Position numbers and translations under genes: made by a program
Part shown: positions 63,629 to 64,000 of the stretch, piece by piece
Position numbering within the stretch: position 1 is the first letter of the stretch
Layout: each line of letters opens with the position of its first letter
Notes under the pieces: generated by a model
Told to the model about the DNA's origin: nothing
What the model saw: only the letters and a program-made list of their open reading frames with translations
Databases searched by the model: none
Assembly: GCA_023416995.1 (NCBI GenBank)
Contig: JAEZGI010000032.1
Location: 186,001 to 250,000, forward strand
Length of the DNA: 64,000 bases
Source of the DNA: Bacteroidota bacterium
Lineage (GTDB): Bacteria; Bacteroidota; Bacteroidia; Chitinophagales; Chitinophagaceae
Direction: 5' to 3'

Positions 63629-64000
63629 TTGAAATTCGGTAAGATATTTATTACGGGCTTATTTATAAGTTTCCTCGGCACATTGCCCCTGGGTACACTA
63701 AATGTTGCGGCTATGCAGATTGCTGTAACGGATGGTATTTTGCCTGCTATCTATTTTGCGTTGGGAGCAATGGTTGTTGAGATCTTTTATGTACGTATCT
63801 CGCTCGTTGCGATGGATTGGGTACGTAAACATGACCGCATCTTTCGTTGGCTGGAATGGTTGAGCCTGGCCGTTGTGGTAGCACTGGCCATCACCACCTT
63901 TTATGCAGCCTCACATCCGTCGGGCGAGGGCAAAAATGTTTTATTATCAAATACCGTTCACAGGTTCTGGCTGGGTGCAACTATGAGTGCGATCAACCCC
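63629..64000 (+). CDS. LysE-family translocator, 3'-truncated by the window edge
   Basis: No ATG is available before the first membrane helix. The frame starting at a TTG at 63629 (or TTG at 63611) reads LKFGKIFITGLFISFLGTLPLGTLNVAA, in parts LKFGKIFITG, LFISFLGTLP and LGTLNVAA, matching the first helix and P-x-G-x-x-N motif of LysE/RhtB exporters. A second helix (IYFALGAMVVEIFYV) and a third (LAVVVALAITTFYA) follow. The window ends in ATMSAINP, which fits the second half-repeat start. About 124 residues of the expected 200 or so are present. It follows the ATP-grasp gene by 33 bases, so it is probably in the same operon and could export its product. Confidence 0.8.
   Translation, partial: MKFGKIFITGLFISFLGTLPLGTLNVAAMQIAVTDGILPAIYFALGAMVVEIFYVRISLVAMDWVRKHDRIFRWLEWLSLAVVVALAITTFYAASHPSGEGKNVLLSNTVHRFWLGATMSAINP

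Overview
The window reads as a chromosomal segment of a Bacteroidota bacterium, most likely of the Chitinophagaceae/Chitinophagales. The signs are a type IX secretion C-terminal domain, promoters of the Bacteroidota TTTG/TAnnTTTG kind, an array of about 800-residue double-FtsX permeases, a rpsO-pnp pair and several small conserved proteins typical of that phylum. The taxonomic call is inference; no rRNA or tRNA gene is present to anchor it.

Positions 1-21206 are one side of a surface-polysaccharide locus, all on the + strand. It opens inside a DegT-type sugar aminotransferase. A membrane-bound UDP-sugar 4,6-dehydratase, a putative glycosyltransferase, a glucose-1-phosphate cytidylyltransferase (rfbF), an RmlC-like 3,5-epimerase, an unusual SAF-domain oxidoreductase, an NAD-dependent epimerase/decarboxylase and a UDP-glucose dehydrogenase-family enzyme follow. 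Next comes a three-gene acyl module: an FkbH-like HAD protein, an acyl carrier protein and an MBOAT O-acyltransferase. The locus then carries eight consecutive paralogous GT2 glycosyltransferases of two alternating subtypes and a multi-pass membrane protein, and ends in a strong terminator. No flippase, polymerase or initiating transferase is visible here, so these are probably to the left or elsewhere.

After a 645-base non-coding stretch comes a 1477-residue secreted protein (Tat-like signal, G8 domain, beta-helix, PA14, six PKD-like repeats, type IX sorting tail). Positions 26388-36770 hold mostly housekeeping genes: ftsE, two minus-strand glycosyltransferases lying in one frame and separated only by a TAG stop, rpsO, pnp, a cardiolipin synthase, prmA, plsY, an M48 lipoprotein protease and a small unknown protein.

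Positions 36879-56275 form a 19-kb minus-strand exporter locus. In order of transcription it has an HlyD/MacA-like adaptor, a small exported protein, a MacB-type ATPase, six tandem permeases, a second ATPase and a TolC-like outer-membrane channel. A divergent NtrC-type response regulator and its histidine kinase (56547-59302) probably control it. Hairpins inside the array suggest it is divided into sub-units.

The right end (59309-64000) holds a conserved hypothetical, a CCG-domain iron-sulfur protein, a YceI-like protein, and an overlapping set of DinB-like, NRDE/TANGO2-like and ATP-grasp genes followed by a LysE-family exporter cut by the window edge.
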